A stretch of 38,328 bases of DNA from Nitrospira sp. (GCA_023248215.1 JAHFEW010000041.1:1-38328), one strand, 5' to 3'; positions 5,414 to 15,006 are shown, counted from the first letter of the stretch. Translations and numbers: made by a program. Notes: generated from the sequence alone by a model not told the origin.

Positions 5414-6979
5414 TTACGATCGACGGTCGGTTTCTCCGATCGGCAGCGCGGGAGATGGCCGGACCCGTTCATAGATCTGGTAGCGGCCGACCTTATGCAC
5501 CAGACGGATCTGCCCCCTTTCAACCGAAGTCTGATAGATCCCGGCCCAGCGTCCAAATTCTCCGACCACCACATAATCCGGATTGGCACCCAGCGCATCA
5601 TAGGAGAGATGGCGTTTCTGCTTCCACATTTGTGGAATGAACTCCACATTGAGTTGTGCCGGCGGGTAGTGATAGCGCCGGTTCAGCAGAAACAAGAGTT
5701 CGCTTTCATAGGTTTCGATCATGGCATCGGCCGGCACGTGGCCGTGCAAGAAAGCAATCACCTCTTGAACCGCCGTCCCATCCTCTCGAGCCCTAAATGC
5801 ATAGCGTGCCTGCACCGCCATCCAGAGGGATATGACTGCCAGGAGCACTACCCCAACACTTTTGAGCTGCGCTATTCCCACTTCTCTGGCGCCCATACGC
5901 GACCAAAGGGACATGGCCAGGGCTCGGACGTCATACCCCTGACTCCAGTCGTAGAGGAGCGTCACGACAAATGGTGTCGAAAGGAACCACGCAGGAAAAG
6001 CATAACGAGCCCCGCCCAGCGAGAGAAAAAAGAACCAGCCAAACCAGCTGACTGAAAATATCAGCAACATGACGCGGACCGCATCAGTCAGCTGGAACGG
6101 AGTGCGACTCCGCCACTGCCTGACCATGGTCCATATCGCATAGCCTAATCCACAGATGGTGGGCATTAGATAGCTGAGGGTAAAGACGAGGGCATCAAGC
6201 CGAATTCTCGGCACCAATACGATCGCCGAAGCTTGCAGGAGCCCGGGCATTGGCGGCACGGGCATGGTACGTCCTTGCAACACCAGCAACTTCAGTAAGC
6301 CCAGGAGGTATAACACCGCCCAGCCGCCAGCCGCACTGCTTACCAGCAGCGCCGTGATCCGTCGTTCACGTCGCAGAACACAGAGGAGACCGGGCACCAG
6401 CAATGCCAGGGTCCAGAATGGGCGCACCTGCACTTTGCTCATGAGCGCCAACCCCCAACAACTGATGGCCCCTACCCACCAGACCTGATGCCGCTCAACC
6501 AGGAGCAGACACACGGAGCCGGCTAGGAAGAAAAACACCATGGGCATTTCCCCCAAAACCTGCCGCCCCATGATGAGGGGATGCATCTGCCAGTTGGCGG
6601 GAAGGAAGAGCACCAGCGCCAGGGTACCGAGCGCCACATTGTGGTTGTACAGTTTCGAGGTGAGGTAGTAGAGCAGGCCCAGCGCGCCGAAGGCATAGAG
6701 CAATTCCACGAGTCTCGCTTGCCAGATGCCGATGCCGAACAGGCGAAAGCCGGCTGCAATAGACGCGACCACGGGGAAATGCCCCGCAAGAATGGGCGGG
6801 GCCGGCTGGCCCTCCAGCAAGCAACCATAATGACCGGTTTCCACCCATTGACGAGCCACACAGAGGGTCCAGCCTTCGTCCCACCAAAGTGGTGGAGTGA
6901 TTTCCAACTCAAACGCACCCATCACCAGCGCGGAGACGAGGAGGAAGAGCCCGATGCCAACCCGGCCGATGCTCATCAT
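5414..6979 (-). CDS. GT39/ArnT-like membrane glycosyltransferase
   Basis: The product is 521 residues, with about ten hydrophobic segments in the first 400 residues and a soluble C-terminal part. After the first helix comes LEITPPLWWDEGWTL (Asp34-Glu35), the acidic pair in the first periplasmic loop that is typical of GT39/ArnT/PMT-type GT-C enzymes. These use polyprenyl-phosphate sugars to glycosylate lipids or proteins on the outer face of the inner membrane. The C-terminal domain contains VPADAMIETYESELLFLLNR, a pattern seen in bacterial GT-C families. It is the last gene of the minus-strand glycan cluster, separated from the LarA-like gene by about 390 bases, so it may have its own promoter. 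Confidence 0.82.
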   Translation of the reverse strand: MMSIGRVGIGLFLLVSALVMGAFELEITPPLWWDEGWTLCVARQWVETGHYGCLLEGQPAPPILAGHFPVVASIAAGFRLFGIGIWQARLVELLYAFGALGLLYYLTSKLYNHNVALGTLALVLFLPANWQMHPLIMGRQVLGEMPMVFFFLAGSVCLLLVERHQVWWVGAISCWGLALMSKVQVRPFWTLALLVPGLLCVLRRERRITALLVSSAAGGWAVLYLLGLLKLLVLQGRTMPVPPMPGLLQASAIVLVPRIRLDALVFTLSYLMPTICGLGYAIWTMVRQWRSRTPFQLTDAVRVMLLIFSVSWFGWFFFLSLGGARYAFPAWFLSTPFVVTLLYDWSQGYDVRALAMSLWSRMGAREVGIAQLKSVGVVLLAVISLWMAVQARYAFRAREDGTAVQEVIAFLHGHVPADAMIETYESELLFLLNRRYHYPPAQLNVEFIPQMWKQKRHLSYDALGANPDYVVVGEFGRWAGIYQTSVERGQIRLVHKVGRYQIYERVRPSPALPIGETDRRS

Positions 6980-7367
6980 TGACCGATACTCGTCATTTGC
7001 ACCCGGAGAGCTCTGCCAGATATGGAGAGAGGATAGGCCGCCCTAAAGTGATGTCGCATCATTTCTTAAGCCCGATATGCGTACAACATGATGTTTTGAA
7101 ACCGGCCGGGAGAATACAGGGGCATGCAGACCGCATCCACTTGATAGTCGAAGCCCTGCGTCTTCGACATCGAGAGTGAGAGAATCGATGTCCTGTTCCG
7201 GCAACTGCCTGCGGATCACCTCTGAGAGGACGAGGGCCTCGACCATAATGATGTCCTTATGATGTACTTCGGCTTATGTGGGTAGTAGCGATTTATGCGC
7301 AAGGATTCGGGATTGGCCTGATCGACATGAAAAAATCCAGATGCCGCGATTCATGGCGCCGTACCGC
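6980..7367. other. Intergenic region, no gene assigned
   Basis: About 390 bases between the LarA-like and GT39-like genes. The only open frame here (7043-7246, minus) encodes a 67-residue peptide with no recognisable features and a composition expected by chance. I see no convincing promoter, RNA gene or repeat. Confidence 0.4.
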
Positions 7368-8702
7368 TCATGCCGATGCAGGCAGTCGTTGGGGATGGCG
7401 ACTGTCCGCCTCGACGGCTTGCGGCTCGGTCGCTCCGCTCGGAATGAGAAACGGAGCGCAACGGTAGACCGCCACGGTCACGGCTCCCTCTCCATGATGC
7501 GCCAGCAGGGCGGCCTTCAGCGTCGTCCAGTCTCCATACCATTCGGCATGGGGAAACAGCGCCTTCAAGTCCCATGGCTTCAAACCAGGTGATAAGACCA
7601 TCAGGTGGTGCTGTTTCTGTCGGATCAATTTGGCCACCGTTCGCATCTTCTCGAATGGACGGTCCAGATCAGCGAGTCGAAAGTGCCCGATGCGCCGGGC
7701 AATGCGCGACCAGAGCGGGCTGGCCACAGGAAATAATTCATGGGTACCCAAACCGAGAGGGCACGCGGCAATCACGACCCTGGACGCCCCCTCCATCGCG
7801 CGCTCGATCGGCCACATCCCTCGATCCTGGGCGAATTGCCAGCTGGTGTCGAAGGGATACATATCCGCCACCACGACATCGGCCTGAGGCAACAAGGACA
7901 CCCCATACATCCGCTGTGCCGCGCGAACGCCTTCCTCATGTGCCTGCACGACATCGCCCGCAAAAAGACCATTGATCTCCCGCCGGTGATTGAGTGTGAC
8001 ATTCGCAATAAAGTTCAGCCCTACCTTTCGAGCCACGGCGACCATATCGTGACGCAACTCCGTGTGAATCGAGCCTCCGCGCTCGCGGGAACCGCGCAGG
8101 TAGTCATGCATCATCCTGGTCGTCTCAACGCCGCAGACCGCCGGGAGAATGATCTTGGCACCGCCGGAAAATCCGGCTATCGGATGGGGATAGATGCACC
8201 CCACCCCGATCTTGAGGTCGCACTCCATCACGGTGCGATTGATTCGGAGCGGCAGGCCGCCCGGGGACATCCCGAGATCCACTAGGTCCCCATGGCTGTC
8301 ATGCGCCATCACTCGTATCGCCGGCGAAAGGTCCGATCCCACTTTCTTCCCCATGTCTTCACCGGAGGCCGGAGGATGCGTGCCGCCCGCGAGCATGACT
8401 GTGATCGCTTGAGGCGGGATGCCTCCACTTGTCACTTCTTCGACGAGCAACGGAAGGAGGTCGGCAGCAGGTGTGGGTCTGGTGAGATCGTCAACCACAA
8501 TGGCGGCCTTGGTTTTGCCCCTTGCGATCTCGGAAAGTCGCTGCGTGCCGATCGGCCGACTCAATGTGTCTCGCATCACTTGAGCCGTCAATGCCGGGCT
8601 GTCCGGAGGGCCGACCTCGATGACTTTCCAGGAAGGTGGAAAGTCGATCGCCAGCGTTTCGTCCCCGAACCAGGCTTTCGTGCGCAAATACACGTCACTC
8701 AT
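7368..8702 (-). CDS. LarA-family protein (nickel-pincer 2-hydroxyacid racemase/epimerase family)
   Basis: The product is 444 residues, close to the LarA length. Motifs visible in order are DDLTRPTP (Asp72, Arg75), AGGTHPP (His109), YPHPIAGFSGGAKIILPAVC (His173, Lys183) and MMHD (His199). They align within one residue with the Lactobacillus plantarum LarA residues Asp72, Arg75, His108, His174, Lys184 and His200, which bind the nickel-pincer nucleotide and substrate. The catalytic apparatus therefore looks intact. The family acts on many 2-hydroxyacids, so lactate should not be assumed as substrate. None of the cofactor genes larB, larC or larE lies in this window. The start overlaps the end of the upstream GT2 gene by four bases, placing it in the glycan operon. 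Confidence 0.87.
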   Translation of the reverse strand: MSDVYLRTKAWFGDETLAIDFPPSWKVIEVGPPDSPALTAQVMRDTLSRPIGTQRLSEIARGKTKAAIVVDDLTRPTPAADLLPLLVEEVTSGGIPPQAITVMLAGGTHPPASGEDMGKKVGSDLSPAIRVMAHDSHGDLVDLGMSPGGLPLRINRTVMECDLKIGVGCIYPHPIAGFSGGAKIILPAVCGVETTRMMHDYLRGSRERGGSIHTELRHDMVAVARKVGLNFIANVTLNHRREINGLFAGDVVQAHEEGVRAAQRMYGVSLLPQADVVVADMYPFDTSWQFAQDRGMWPIERAMEGASRVVIAACPLGLGTHELFPVASPLWSRIARRIGHFRLADLDRPFEKMRTVAKLIRQKQHHLMVLSPGLKPWDLKALFPHAEWYGDWTTLKAALLAHHGEGAVTVAVYRCAPFLIPSGATEPQAVEADSRHPQRLPASA

Positions 8703-9628
8703 GATTCGGATTCCACCCTGTGAGGATCAGATGTTTTGTCTGCAATCGATGCACTCGGCGTACCTCCCACTCTCTTCGTTCCGCTCAACAGCTCCCAGAG
8801 AAATCCGGCGGCCTGGCACTTCTCGCCAAACCAAAAGAGCCAGAAATGCCGCCTGCTTTGAAATGCCTCCCCATTGAACGGCCCGATGAGTTTAGTCCAG
8901 AGAGCCTTGGACCAGCGTGGATCAGTTTTCGCACCAGCCTGCCCCCACAACAGGCTATCTTGTGGCACGATGCCGCTCGTATCCGCGCGCATCACCCGAA
9001 ATAAGGTCGCGATCCCCGACCCGCGCTGGAACGAATGCCGCAGGTGTTGCCATGCCGTCGCCCGGCGCAGATGTGTGATCGGATTGGGTACGTACACCAT
9101 CCTGGCCCCGCGTTTCCGTAGTCTCAACACCAACTCCCAATCCTCGCCTGCCGCGGTGAAATAGGGATTGAAGGCATGTCCGTCTTCTCGAATACAGACA
9201 TCCAACCAGTCCCGCTTGATCAGAATATTGCCGCCGTTGCCGACCAATCCTCCCTGGTCGACCTGCTCGTGGTCCGGTAGCGGGTTGCGACGACGGATCG
9301 CGTCCAAGAGCGGATCGGTCTCTTGAAACGTGCCTCCCGCGGCTGCCGCCTGGTGACGGTCGAGCGCCGCGACTAAACGCTCCAACCAGTCTGGCGGCGG
9401 AATTCCATCATCATCAGCAAACGCAATCAGATCGCCCGTCGCTCGGGCGATCCCTTCATTTCTGGCCCAGGCCACACCACGCCGATGCTGGTCGATCACG
9501 ACAACCACTTCATCCGGCAGTCGCGTCTGCTTAGCCAAAGCGGCCTGGCACAGCGCCAAGGTGTCGCGCCCCAGGGTAGGAATGACGACCGAGACTTTGT
9601 GTTGATCGGCGGACATGCGACGCGACAT
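8699..9628 (-). CDS. Family 2 glycosyltransferase
   Basis: The product is 309 residues. VSVVIPTLGRDTLALCQAAL near the N-terminus, RGVAWARNEGIARATGDLIA, and the metal-binding acidic motif FADDDGIPPPDWLE are standard GT-A/GT2 features. TAAGEDWELVLRLRKRG supplies the E-D catalytic region. There are no obvious membrane segments, so it is probably a cytoplasmic enzyme adding a sugar to a lipid-linked glycan. Starts at 9628 and 9616 are both possible. It follows the flippase gene closely and overlaps the LarA-like gene by four bases (ATGA), indicating operon membership. Confidence 0.87.
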   Translation of the reverse strand: MSRRMSADQHKVSVVIPTLGRDTLALCQAALAKQTRLPDEVVVVIDQHRRGVAWARNEGIARATGDLIAFADDDGIPPPDWLERLVAALDRHQAAAAGGTFQETDPLLDAIRRRNPLPDHEQVDQGGLVGNGGNILIKRDWLDVCIREDGHAFNPYFTAAGEDWELVLRLRKRGARMVYVPNPITHLRRATAWQHLRHSFQRGSGIATLFRVMRADTSGIVPQDSLLWGQAGAKTDPRWSKALWTKLIGPFNGEAFQSRRHFWLFWFGEKCQAAGFLWELLSGTKRVGGTPSASIADKTSDPHRVESES

Positions 9629-9632
9629 GGAC

Positions 9633-11177
9633 CTAGTTCAACGCCACTGCCTTGAGTCTCAGCAGGACCGGTTCCAGACAGCGGAAGGTTTTCTCTCCCA
9701 CTTGCCGCAGGGCGCCCGGCAAGCTCTGCACCATTTGTTCAACTTCCTTGACCTGCAGGAGTCCGAGCCAAAAGACGCCGCTCCAATACACCAACACACC
9801 GACGACGATCCCCACCACGATCGACAGGATCGGCGTCGCGACCAATGCCGCGCCACCGGCGACAGCCACACCTGTTCCTAATACAAGACCGATCAGTCTG
9901 GAGACCGCAAACCCCTCAAATATGCGGACCTGTCGTCGGCGCAACACCCAGGCATAACCAAGCGCCACCAGCGCAAACGACACCGAGGTGGCCAACGCCG
10001 CGCCGGCCGCTCCCCAGCTTGGGACCAATGCCCAGCACAACAGCACATCCACCAACACGGTGCCGCTCATGACCCGAATCAAATGCGCCCCCTCACCTCC
10101 GGCTTGAATCACCGGCCACAACACGCGCGCCAACGCATAACAGAACGCCCCCGGCACCAGCAATCGCAACCCCAAGGCAGCCTCGGCGAATTGTGGTCCG
10201 AAGTACAGCGTGACAATCTGATCGCCCAACACGGAGACCAAAAGCAGCAGGAAGGCGGTTCCCAGCATCACATACCGCAGGAGCCGACTCACCAAACTGG
10301 TCACGTCCCCTACCCGCTGTTCGGCCCACAAACGAGCGGTCGACTGCAACATCACGCCCTCAACCGCGATCGGAATGAACCAGACAAATTGCGACCACTG
10401 AACGGCCGCCGCATAGAGACCGGCTTGGGCTTCACCGGCCAGGTGTCGAACCAGAATGACATCGAGTGAACACAACGCCATGTTCAATACGGAAAAGATC
10501 ATCGCCGAAACCCCGAATCGCAGCAGGTCCTGGGGCGGCAGGGGCATGACTCGATCCGACTTGTCTCGCCCTGTCCCATCGAGCAAACGCACGACCGCTC
10601 GGAGACAGACGACCGCCACAAACAGGTCCGCGACCAGAAGTCCCGTGAAGACACCCACCACGCCCATACCGCGCATAGCCAGCGTCACACCCAGCGCTCC
10701 CGCCATCACCACACCGATGATGCCGGGAATCGCCGCGCGTTCTTCTCGCCGGAGACCGTACAGAACTCCACGCGCATAGAACCACATCTGATCGAGCCAC
10801 AACACGCCCACGACGACGAGCGCGATTGGAACAGCAGTCGTCCCTTGTGGCGCGGTACTGACGAGGAGCAATCCCACCAGGAGGCCGACGATGGCCACAC
10901 CCGTTCCATTAATGAGGGCACCGGTCTCTGCCACCGCTCTGCACCAGGCCAGATCGTCCGACCGCTCCGCGATGCGTTTCGTCATGGTCTGCATCATGCC
11001 CACGTTGGCACACTGCGAGGCGAGGAGCAGCACGGCCAGGTAATAGGCATATTGCCCGTAGCCCTCGATGCCGAGGAGACGAGCCAGGATCGGCAACACC
11101 AAGGCCGCGGTCGCCAATTTCGCGATCGACCAACTCCCGACCGAGACAATCCCTTTAGACACTGCTTTCGCCGACAT
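9633..11177 (-). CDS. Wzx-like polysaccharide flippase (MOP superfamily)
   Basis: The product is 514 residues with about 12-14 hydrophobic segments spread across the whole length and short polar loops. The N-terminus SVGSWSIAKLATAALVLPIL followed by ARLLGIEGYGQYAYYLAVLL is typical of oligosaccharide flippases of the Wzx/MATE-like type. In the centre LAGEAQAGLYAAAVQWSQF matches the G-x-Y-A-A-A segment that follows the first repeat. Such proteins move undecaprenyl-linked oligosaccharide across the inner membrane. It lies between a GT4 gene (61-base gap) and a GT2 gene, as expected for an exopolysaccharide or O-antigen locus. Confidence 0.87.
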   Translation of the reverse strand: MSAKAVSKGIVSVGSWSIAKLATAALVLPILARLLGIEGYGQYAYYLAVLLLASQCANVGMMQTMTKRIAERSDDLAWCRAVAETGALINGTGVAIVGLLVGLLLVSTAPQGTTAVPIALVVVGVLWLDQMWFYARGVLYGLRREERAAIPGIIGVVMAGALGVTLAMRGMGVVGVFTGLLVADLFVAVVCLRAVVRLLDGTGRDKSDRVMPLPPQDLLRFGVSAMIFSVLNMALCSLDVILVRHLAGEAQAGLYAAAVQWSQFVWFIPIAVEGVMLQSTARLWAEQRVGDVTSLVSRLLRYVMLGTAFLLLLVSVLGDQIVTLYFGPQFAEAALGLRLLVPGAFCYALARVLWPVIQAGGEGAHLIRVMSGTVLVDVLLCWALVPSWGAAGAALATSVSFALVALGYAWVLRRRQVRIFEGFAVSRLIGLVLGTGVAVAGGAALVATPILSIVVGIVVGVLVYWSGVFWLGLLQVKEVEQMVQSLPGALRQVGEKTFRCLEPVLLRLKAVALN

Positions 11178-11238
11178 GGATTCACCCGCGCCATCGGCAC
11201 GTCGTTGGCCTAGGCTTATGCGGCGACCTCAGAGCGGG

Positions 11239-12348
11239 TCAGGCCGCAAAGCCCTCGTACTGTTGTCGATGGGCCTCCAAGGCCTTGGACGTTTCGTAGG
11301 TGTCGCGCACATATTCATAGGCGGCGCGCCCCTTCTCCAACGGCGCGTCTGCGAGGAGGCTTCGAATTGCCGCGGCATAGTCGTCGTCGTGGACTTGCTT
11401 GCCGAACTTCGTGGCGAATTGGTCCGGATCGACACGACTGATGATCGGGCATCCGTAGGCCGCCGCTTCCAGAAAGGTCAACGGAAGCCCCTCGCGCACC
11501 GCCGTACTGACAAAGATCCAGGTGTCCGATAAAATCTGGTGCATGCGCTCTGGCTCACGAAAGCGATTGATGAGGCCAGGCATCTCCAAATTCGGCACGT
11601 CACGAAAACGCCGGCGCAACTCGGCGTCGAACCCGGATTCTGCGGACGCGCTGCCCTGTCCCACCGCCACAAATCGATAGTCCGGAAACTGTTTGGCCAG
11701 CTCCAAAAAAATCCACGGCCGCTTGCGCTTGTCCCATCGCGCCACAAAGGTCATGGTCGGACGCGCGCTTTTCTTCGGGAGAACCGACGGCACATCTATG
11801 AGATTCGGCAGCAGCGTCGGCACCGTCGACAAGCCATACAACCGTTTAACCTTTTCCTTCAGAAAATGTGCCGGACAAAACACTCCGTCTGCTCGACGCA
11901 CCGCCTGTCGCACGAAGAGACCGGATTCGGTGAAGTAGTTGAACGGCGTCAAGAGCCGACGCATCGGGGTGGCGTAGAGAAATTCGATCCACCAGTCATG
12001 CAACTCTCTGGGGTCTCGACTGGTGACGAGATGAGTGCGACGTGGATGGAGGCGCTGCGCCAGGTAGGTCAACACGGTCGGGTCTTGAGAGTGAAAAATA
12101 TCGGCTCGCGAGGCCCGGATGATCCGGCAGGCCTCGAAGACGTTTCGCGGAGAGAAGCTCTGAATCTCGACCCCTCCGATCGTCTCGACCGGCTGTTGCC
12201 CCTGCCGCCCTGGGACGATGACGCTGACCCGGTAGCCGGACAGCACAAGACTTTCGGCAAGCTTGCGCGACATGCTGCCGAATCCGCCATAAATTCCCCA
12301 ATCGAAATACTGACTGGTCAGAATACAGACGTGCGGCTGCTTCCTCAT
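11239..12348 (-). CDS. Family 4 glycosyltransferase (first of two)
   Basis: The product is 369 residues from the ATG at 12346-12348; frame extending upstream to 12585 is overlap with the neighbouring gene. The N-terminal Rossmann part contains VCILTSQYFDWGIYGGFGSM and the C-terminal domain FVARWDKRKRPWIFLELAKQ. The donor-site motif EGLPLTFLEAAAYGCPII (the E-x7-E pattern of GT4 enzymes) is intact. The start codon overlaps the stop of the upstream GT4 gene by four bases (ATGA), so the two are translated together. The sugar and acceptor are unknown. Downstream is the flippase. Confidence 0.87.
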   Translation of the reverse strand: MRKQPHVCILTSQYFDWGIYGGFGSMSRKLAESLVLSGYRVSVIVPGRQGQQPVETIGGVEIQSFSPRNVFEACRIIRASRADIFHSQDPTVLTYLAQRLHPRRTHLVTSRDPRELHDWWIEFLYATPMRRLLTPFNYFTESGLFVRQAVRRADGVFCPAHFLKEKVKRLYGLSTVPTLLPNLIDVPSVLPKKSARPTMTFVARWDKRKRPWIFLELAKQFPDYRFVAVGQGSASAESGFDAELRRRFRDVPNLEMPGLINRFREPERMHQILSDTWIFVSTAVREGLPLTFLEAAAYGCPIISRVDPDQFATKFGKQVHDDDYAAAIRSLLADAPLEKGRAAYEYVRDTYETSKALEAHRQQYEGFAA

Positions 12349-13556
12349 GCCCGAGGTTCCTTGTGTAGATCGCCACGGACATCTACCCGTGAGCGGCCGG
12401 TCGTCCGTCGGCTCTCGGCCGAGGGAATCATCACCCGCGCACACAACTCGATGTACCTGGTCGCCAGTACCGGCCAGCCGAACTGCAGGGCTCGTCGTCG
12501 ACTCTCCGCGCCCATCTGACAACGAAGACTCTCCGCATTCAGCAAGTCCTGCAACGCTCGCGTGAGGGCTGGAACATCGCCCCATGAAACGATCTCGCCG
12601 TTCTGTCCTTGCGTCACCAGTTCAGCGGTCCCTCCCGTGTCGGTCACAATGACAGGCAGACCGGACGCCATCGCTTCCAACAACGCGATGGACATCCCCT
12701 CCTGCTGAGACGGCAAGACAAAGACATCCGCTTCCCGGTAAATGGGCGGCATCTGTTCACGCGACAGGAACCCCTTGAAGGTGACGGCTTCGGCCACCTG
12801 AAGACTGTCCGCCAATGCCCGCAACTGCGGCTCGGCGTCTCCGGTACCGACGAACATCAGCCGCAGCGGTTGTGCGCAGCCCGCTCGCAATCGCGCGAAA
12901 GCCTGCAACAGATGATGTTGCCCTTTGCGTTCGATCAAACGGGCGACACAGATGATGGTGAACGCCCGCTTCACCTCGCCGGGCACGAGAGCAAACAGTT
13001 CGGTATCGACTCCGTTGGGGATGGTCACCAGCGACAGGTCGGGCATCGTCCGATGCGCCAAGAGCTCCTGCTCCGCACTGATAGCCGTTACGGCACCCGC
13101 TCGCCGCCAGATCTTTTTTATCAGAGGCGTCAGCACAGGGTAGAGGTAGTTGTAGCGCGCCTCGAACCCCGGCACATCAGGCCCCTGCAGCGACAAGACA
13201 TAGGGCAGTCCGTGGGTCACCTGCAGCAGGTAACTGATCGCTCCGGCCGGTACGCCGGCCAAGGCGAAACTCACGTCATACCGATGCTGACTCAACAATC
13301 GCCGCGCCATGCGCAGCCCGCGCCAACTGTAGCGGAGCAATTCCCGGTTGCTCGCGTGGTGAATATTGCGGTTGTCGACCGGCACTTTGTAGATCGTGAT
13401 GCGATCGGCAAACCGCTCCGTTTCGTATGCCGTCCGGCTGCGCGACGACGTGACCAGATCGACGGTGACATCCTGGCGCTGAGCCATTTCCTGCAAGAGG
13501 TAATAGTTGACGACCCCGGTGCCGCCTCCGAGGGGAGGGAATTCGTTATCGAACAT
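12345..13556 (-). CDS. Family 4 glycosyltransferase (second of two)
   Basis: The product is 403 residues and starts MFDNEFPPLGGGTGVVNYYL, the glycine-rich N-terminal loop of GT4 (GT-B fold) enzymes. The core contains VTIPNGVDTELF, CVARLIERKGQHHLLQAFA and the donor motif QEGMSIALLEAMASGLPVIV with the E-x7-E pair. The annotated ATG is 13556, but a GAGGAG site at about 13577-13584 is too far from it. Extending the frame to an ATT at 13566-13568 would add IRIL and restore the usual RILMFDNEFPP beginning, so a rare ATT start is possible. The enzyme is cytoplasmic and its sugar is unknown. Confidence 0.87.
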   Translation of the reverse strand: MFDNEFPPLGGGTGVVNYYLLQEMAQRQDVTVDLVTSSRSRTAYETERFADRITIYKVPVDNRNIHHASNRELLRYSWRGLRMARRLLSQHRYDVSFALAGVPAGAISYLLQVTHGLPYVLSLQGPDVPGFEARYNYLYPVLTPLIKKIWRRAGAVTAISAEQELLAHRTMPDLSLVTIPNGVDTELFALVPGEVKRAFTIICVARLIERKGQHHLLQAFARLRAGCAQPLRLMFVGTGDAEPQLRALADSLQVAEAVTFKGFLSREQMPPIYREADVFVLPSQQEGMSIALLEAMASGLPVIVTDTGGTAELVTQGQNGEIVSWGDVPALTRALQDLLNAESLRCQMGAESRRRALQFGWPVLATRYIELCARVMIPSAESRRTTGRSRVDVRGDLHKEPRA

Positions 13557-13573
13557 GAGAATGCGAATGACGG

Positions 13574-14824
13574 CTATCTCCTCGTAATGCGGCGGGCCAC
13601 ATAAAGCGGGCGGCGTTTGACTTCGTCGGAAATCCTGCCGATGTACTCGCCGATCACTCCGATGGTCATGAGTTGAATCCCGGCGAGAAGGAAGATCGAT
13701 ACGACGAGTGTGGTGAATCCCGGGACCCCGACTCCCATCGTCACCTTCTTGATGATGTAGAACATTGCGACCAGGAAGGACAGCGCCGACACGGTAAAGC
13801 CCACGATCGTAATGATGCGGAGCGGCATGAAACTGAAAGAGATCAGCCCGTCAAGCGCCAGGTAGAGCAGCTTGCGGAAGGTATATTTGGGACACCCGGC
13901 ATGGCGCGCCTGCCGCTCATAGGGCACGCCGATCTGCTTGAATCCCACCCAGCTGCGAATGCCCCTGACGAACCGATTGCGTTCCGGCATCCCGACCAGC
14001 TCATCCACCACGCGGCGGTCCATGATACAAAAATCGCCGGCATCCAGGGGAATGTCGATGTTGGCGACCCGTTGGAGCAGACGGTAGAATGCGGCATAGG
14101 CCAGCCGCTTGCCCCACCATTCCTTCCGTTCGGTTCGAACGGCATAGACCACTTCCCATCCTTCTTGCCACTTGGCCAGGAAGGTGTGCAGCACTTCGGG
14201 AGGATCCTGGAGATCGGCATCCATGATGCAGACGACGCGGCCTCGACTATGCTCAAGCCCGGCGCTGATGGCGACCTGATGCCCGAAGTTTCTGGCGAAC
14301 TCCACGACGACGACCCGGCGATCCTCACTCTCCAAACGTTTCAAGATCTCAGGGCTCTGGTCCATGCTCCCATCGTCGACGAGCACGATTTCGTAATCGA
14401 ATCCCAGGCGGTTCAGCGCGTCCGTGAGGCGCGCATGCAGGGTGGGCAGATTCTCGGCCTCATTGAAGACCGGAATGACGATCGACAGCATCGGCGGGGG
14501 AAAGGACTGATCGGCCTGCGCAATCATGGCTGCCATATGCGCCGGTTGCAGACGATGGCCCTCGGCATCCGACACACCGTCCATCGCCGCAGCAAGGGCC
14601 CGGCAGAATTTCAACGCCTCGCTAGGATCTTCCAATGGAGGCGTCAGACGCCCCAGAATTCTCTCCGGTCCTACCATTTTCGAGGCCGTCTCCGGGGCTG
14701 ATTGACCCTGCGAACTGGAATGATCCGATCGTTGCATGATCTGACTCGCTCTTAAAATATACAGCATCCGCCCAAGGCGGCCCGTGCCCTGGTTCTGTCG
14801 CCACGAACTCTGTTTCAACGACAC
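13574..14824 (-). CDS. Polyprenyl-phosphate GT2 glycosyltransferase (DPM1/ArnC/GtrB-like) with extra N-terminus
   Basis: The product is up to 416 residues from a GTG at 14822-14824; ATG at 14737 is an alternative. The catalytic GT2 domain begins only near residue 112 (LSIVIPVFNEAENL) and shows VLVDDGSMDQSPEIL, FGHQVAISAGLEHSRG and MDADLQDPPEVL. A C-terminal part with two membrane helices (MPLRIITIVGFTVSALSFLV and a second hydrophobic stretch) ends ISDEVKRRPLYVARR. This is the layout of dolichyl/undecaprenyl-phosphate sugar transferases such as GtrB and ArnC. The roughly 110-residue N-terminal extension is unusual and carries no motif I recognise. Its product could feed the GT39-like enzyme at the end of the cluster. 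Confidence 0.85.
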   Translation of the reverse strand: MSLKQSSWRQNQGTGRLGRMLYILRASQIMQRSDHSSSQGQSAPETASKMVGPERILGRLTPPLEDPSEALKFCRALAAAMDGVSDAEGHRLQPAHMAAMIAQADQSFPPPMLSIVIPVFNEAENLPTLHARLTDALNRLGFDYEIVLVDDGSMDQSPEILKRLESEDRRVVVVEFARNFGHQVAISAGLEHSRGRVVCIMDADLQDPPEVLHTFLAKWQEGWEVVYAVRTERKEWWGKRLAYAAFYRLLQRVANIDIPLDAGDFCIMDRRVVDELVGMPERNRFVRGIRSWVGFKQIGVPYERQARHAGCPKYTFRKLLYLALDGLISFSFMPLRIITIVGFTVSALSFLVAMFYIIKKVTMGVGVPGFTTLVVSIFLLAGIQLMTIGVIGEYIGRISDEVKRRPLYVARRITRR

Positions 14825-15006
14825 TGTACCGGAGAGTGCGCATTTCAGCTACTTCTCGCAAGGAAATCACACAAAGAACTTTGCGGCGATGTAGGTGCCT
14901 GACTCATTCTACGACACTCGTGCAGACCAAACGTCGTCAGACATCGCGCCTGTCCCATGCCACAGACGGCCGAGGCTGACGGCCTGGATTCGATACAGCA
15001 GGAGTG

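Noticed and set aside
13673-14701. 342-codon plus-strand open frame across the GT2 gene
   Set aside because: It is antisense to a clear glycosyltransferase. Its composition (His, Asp, Gln rich) is typical of the reverse complement of a GC-rich gene.
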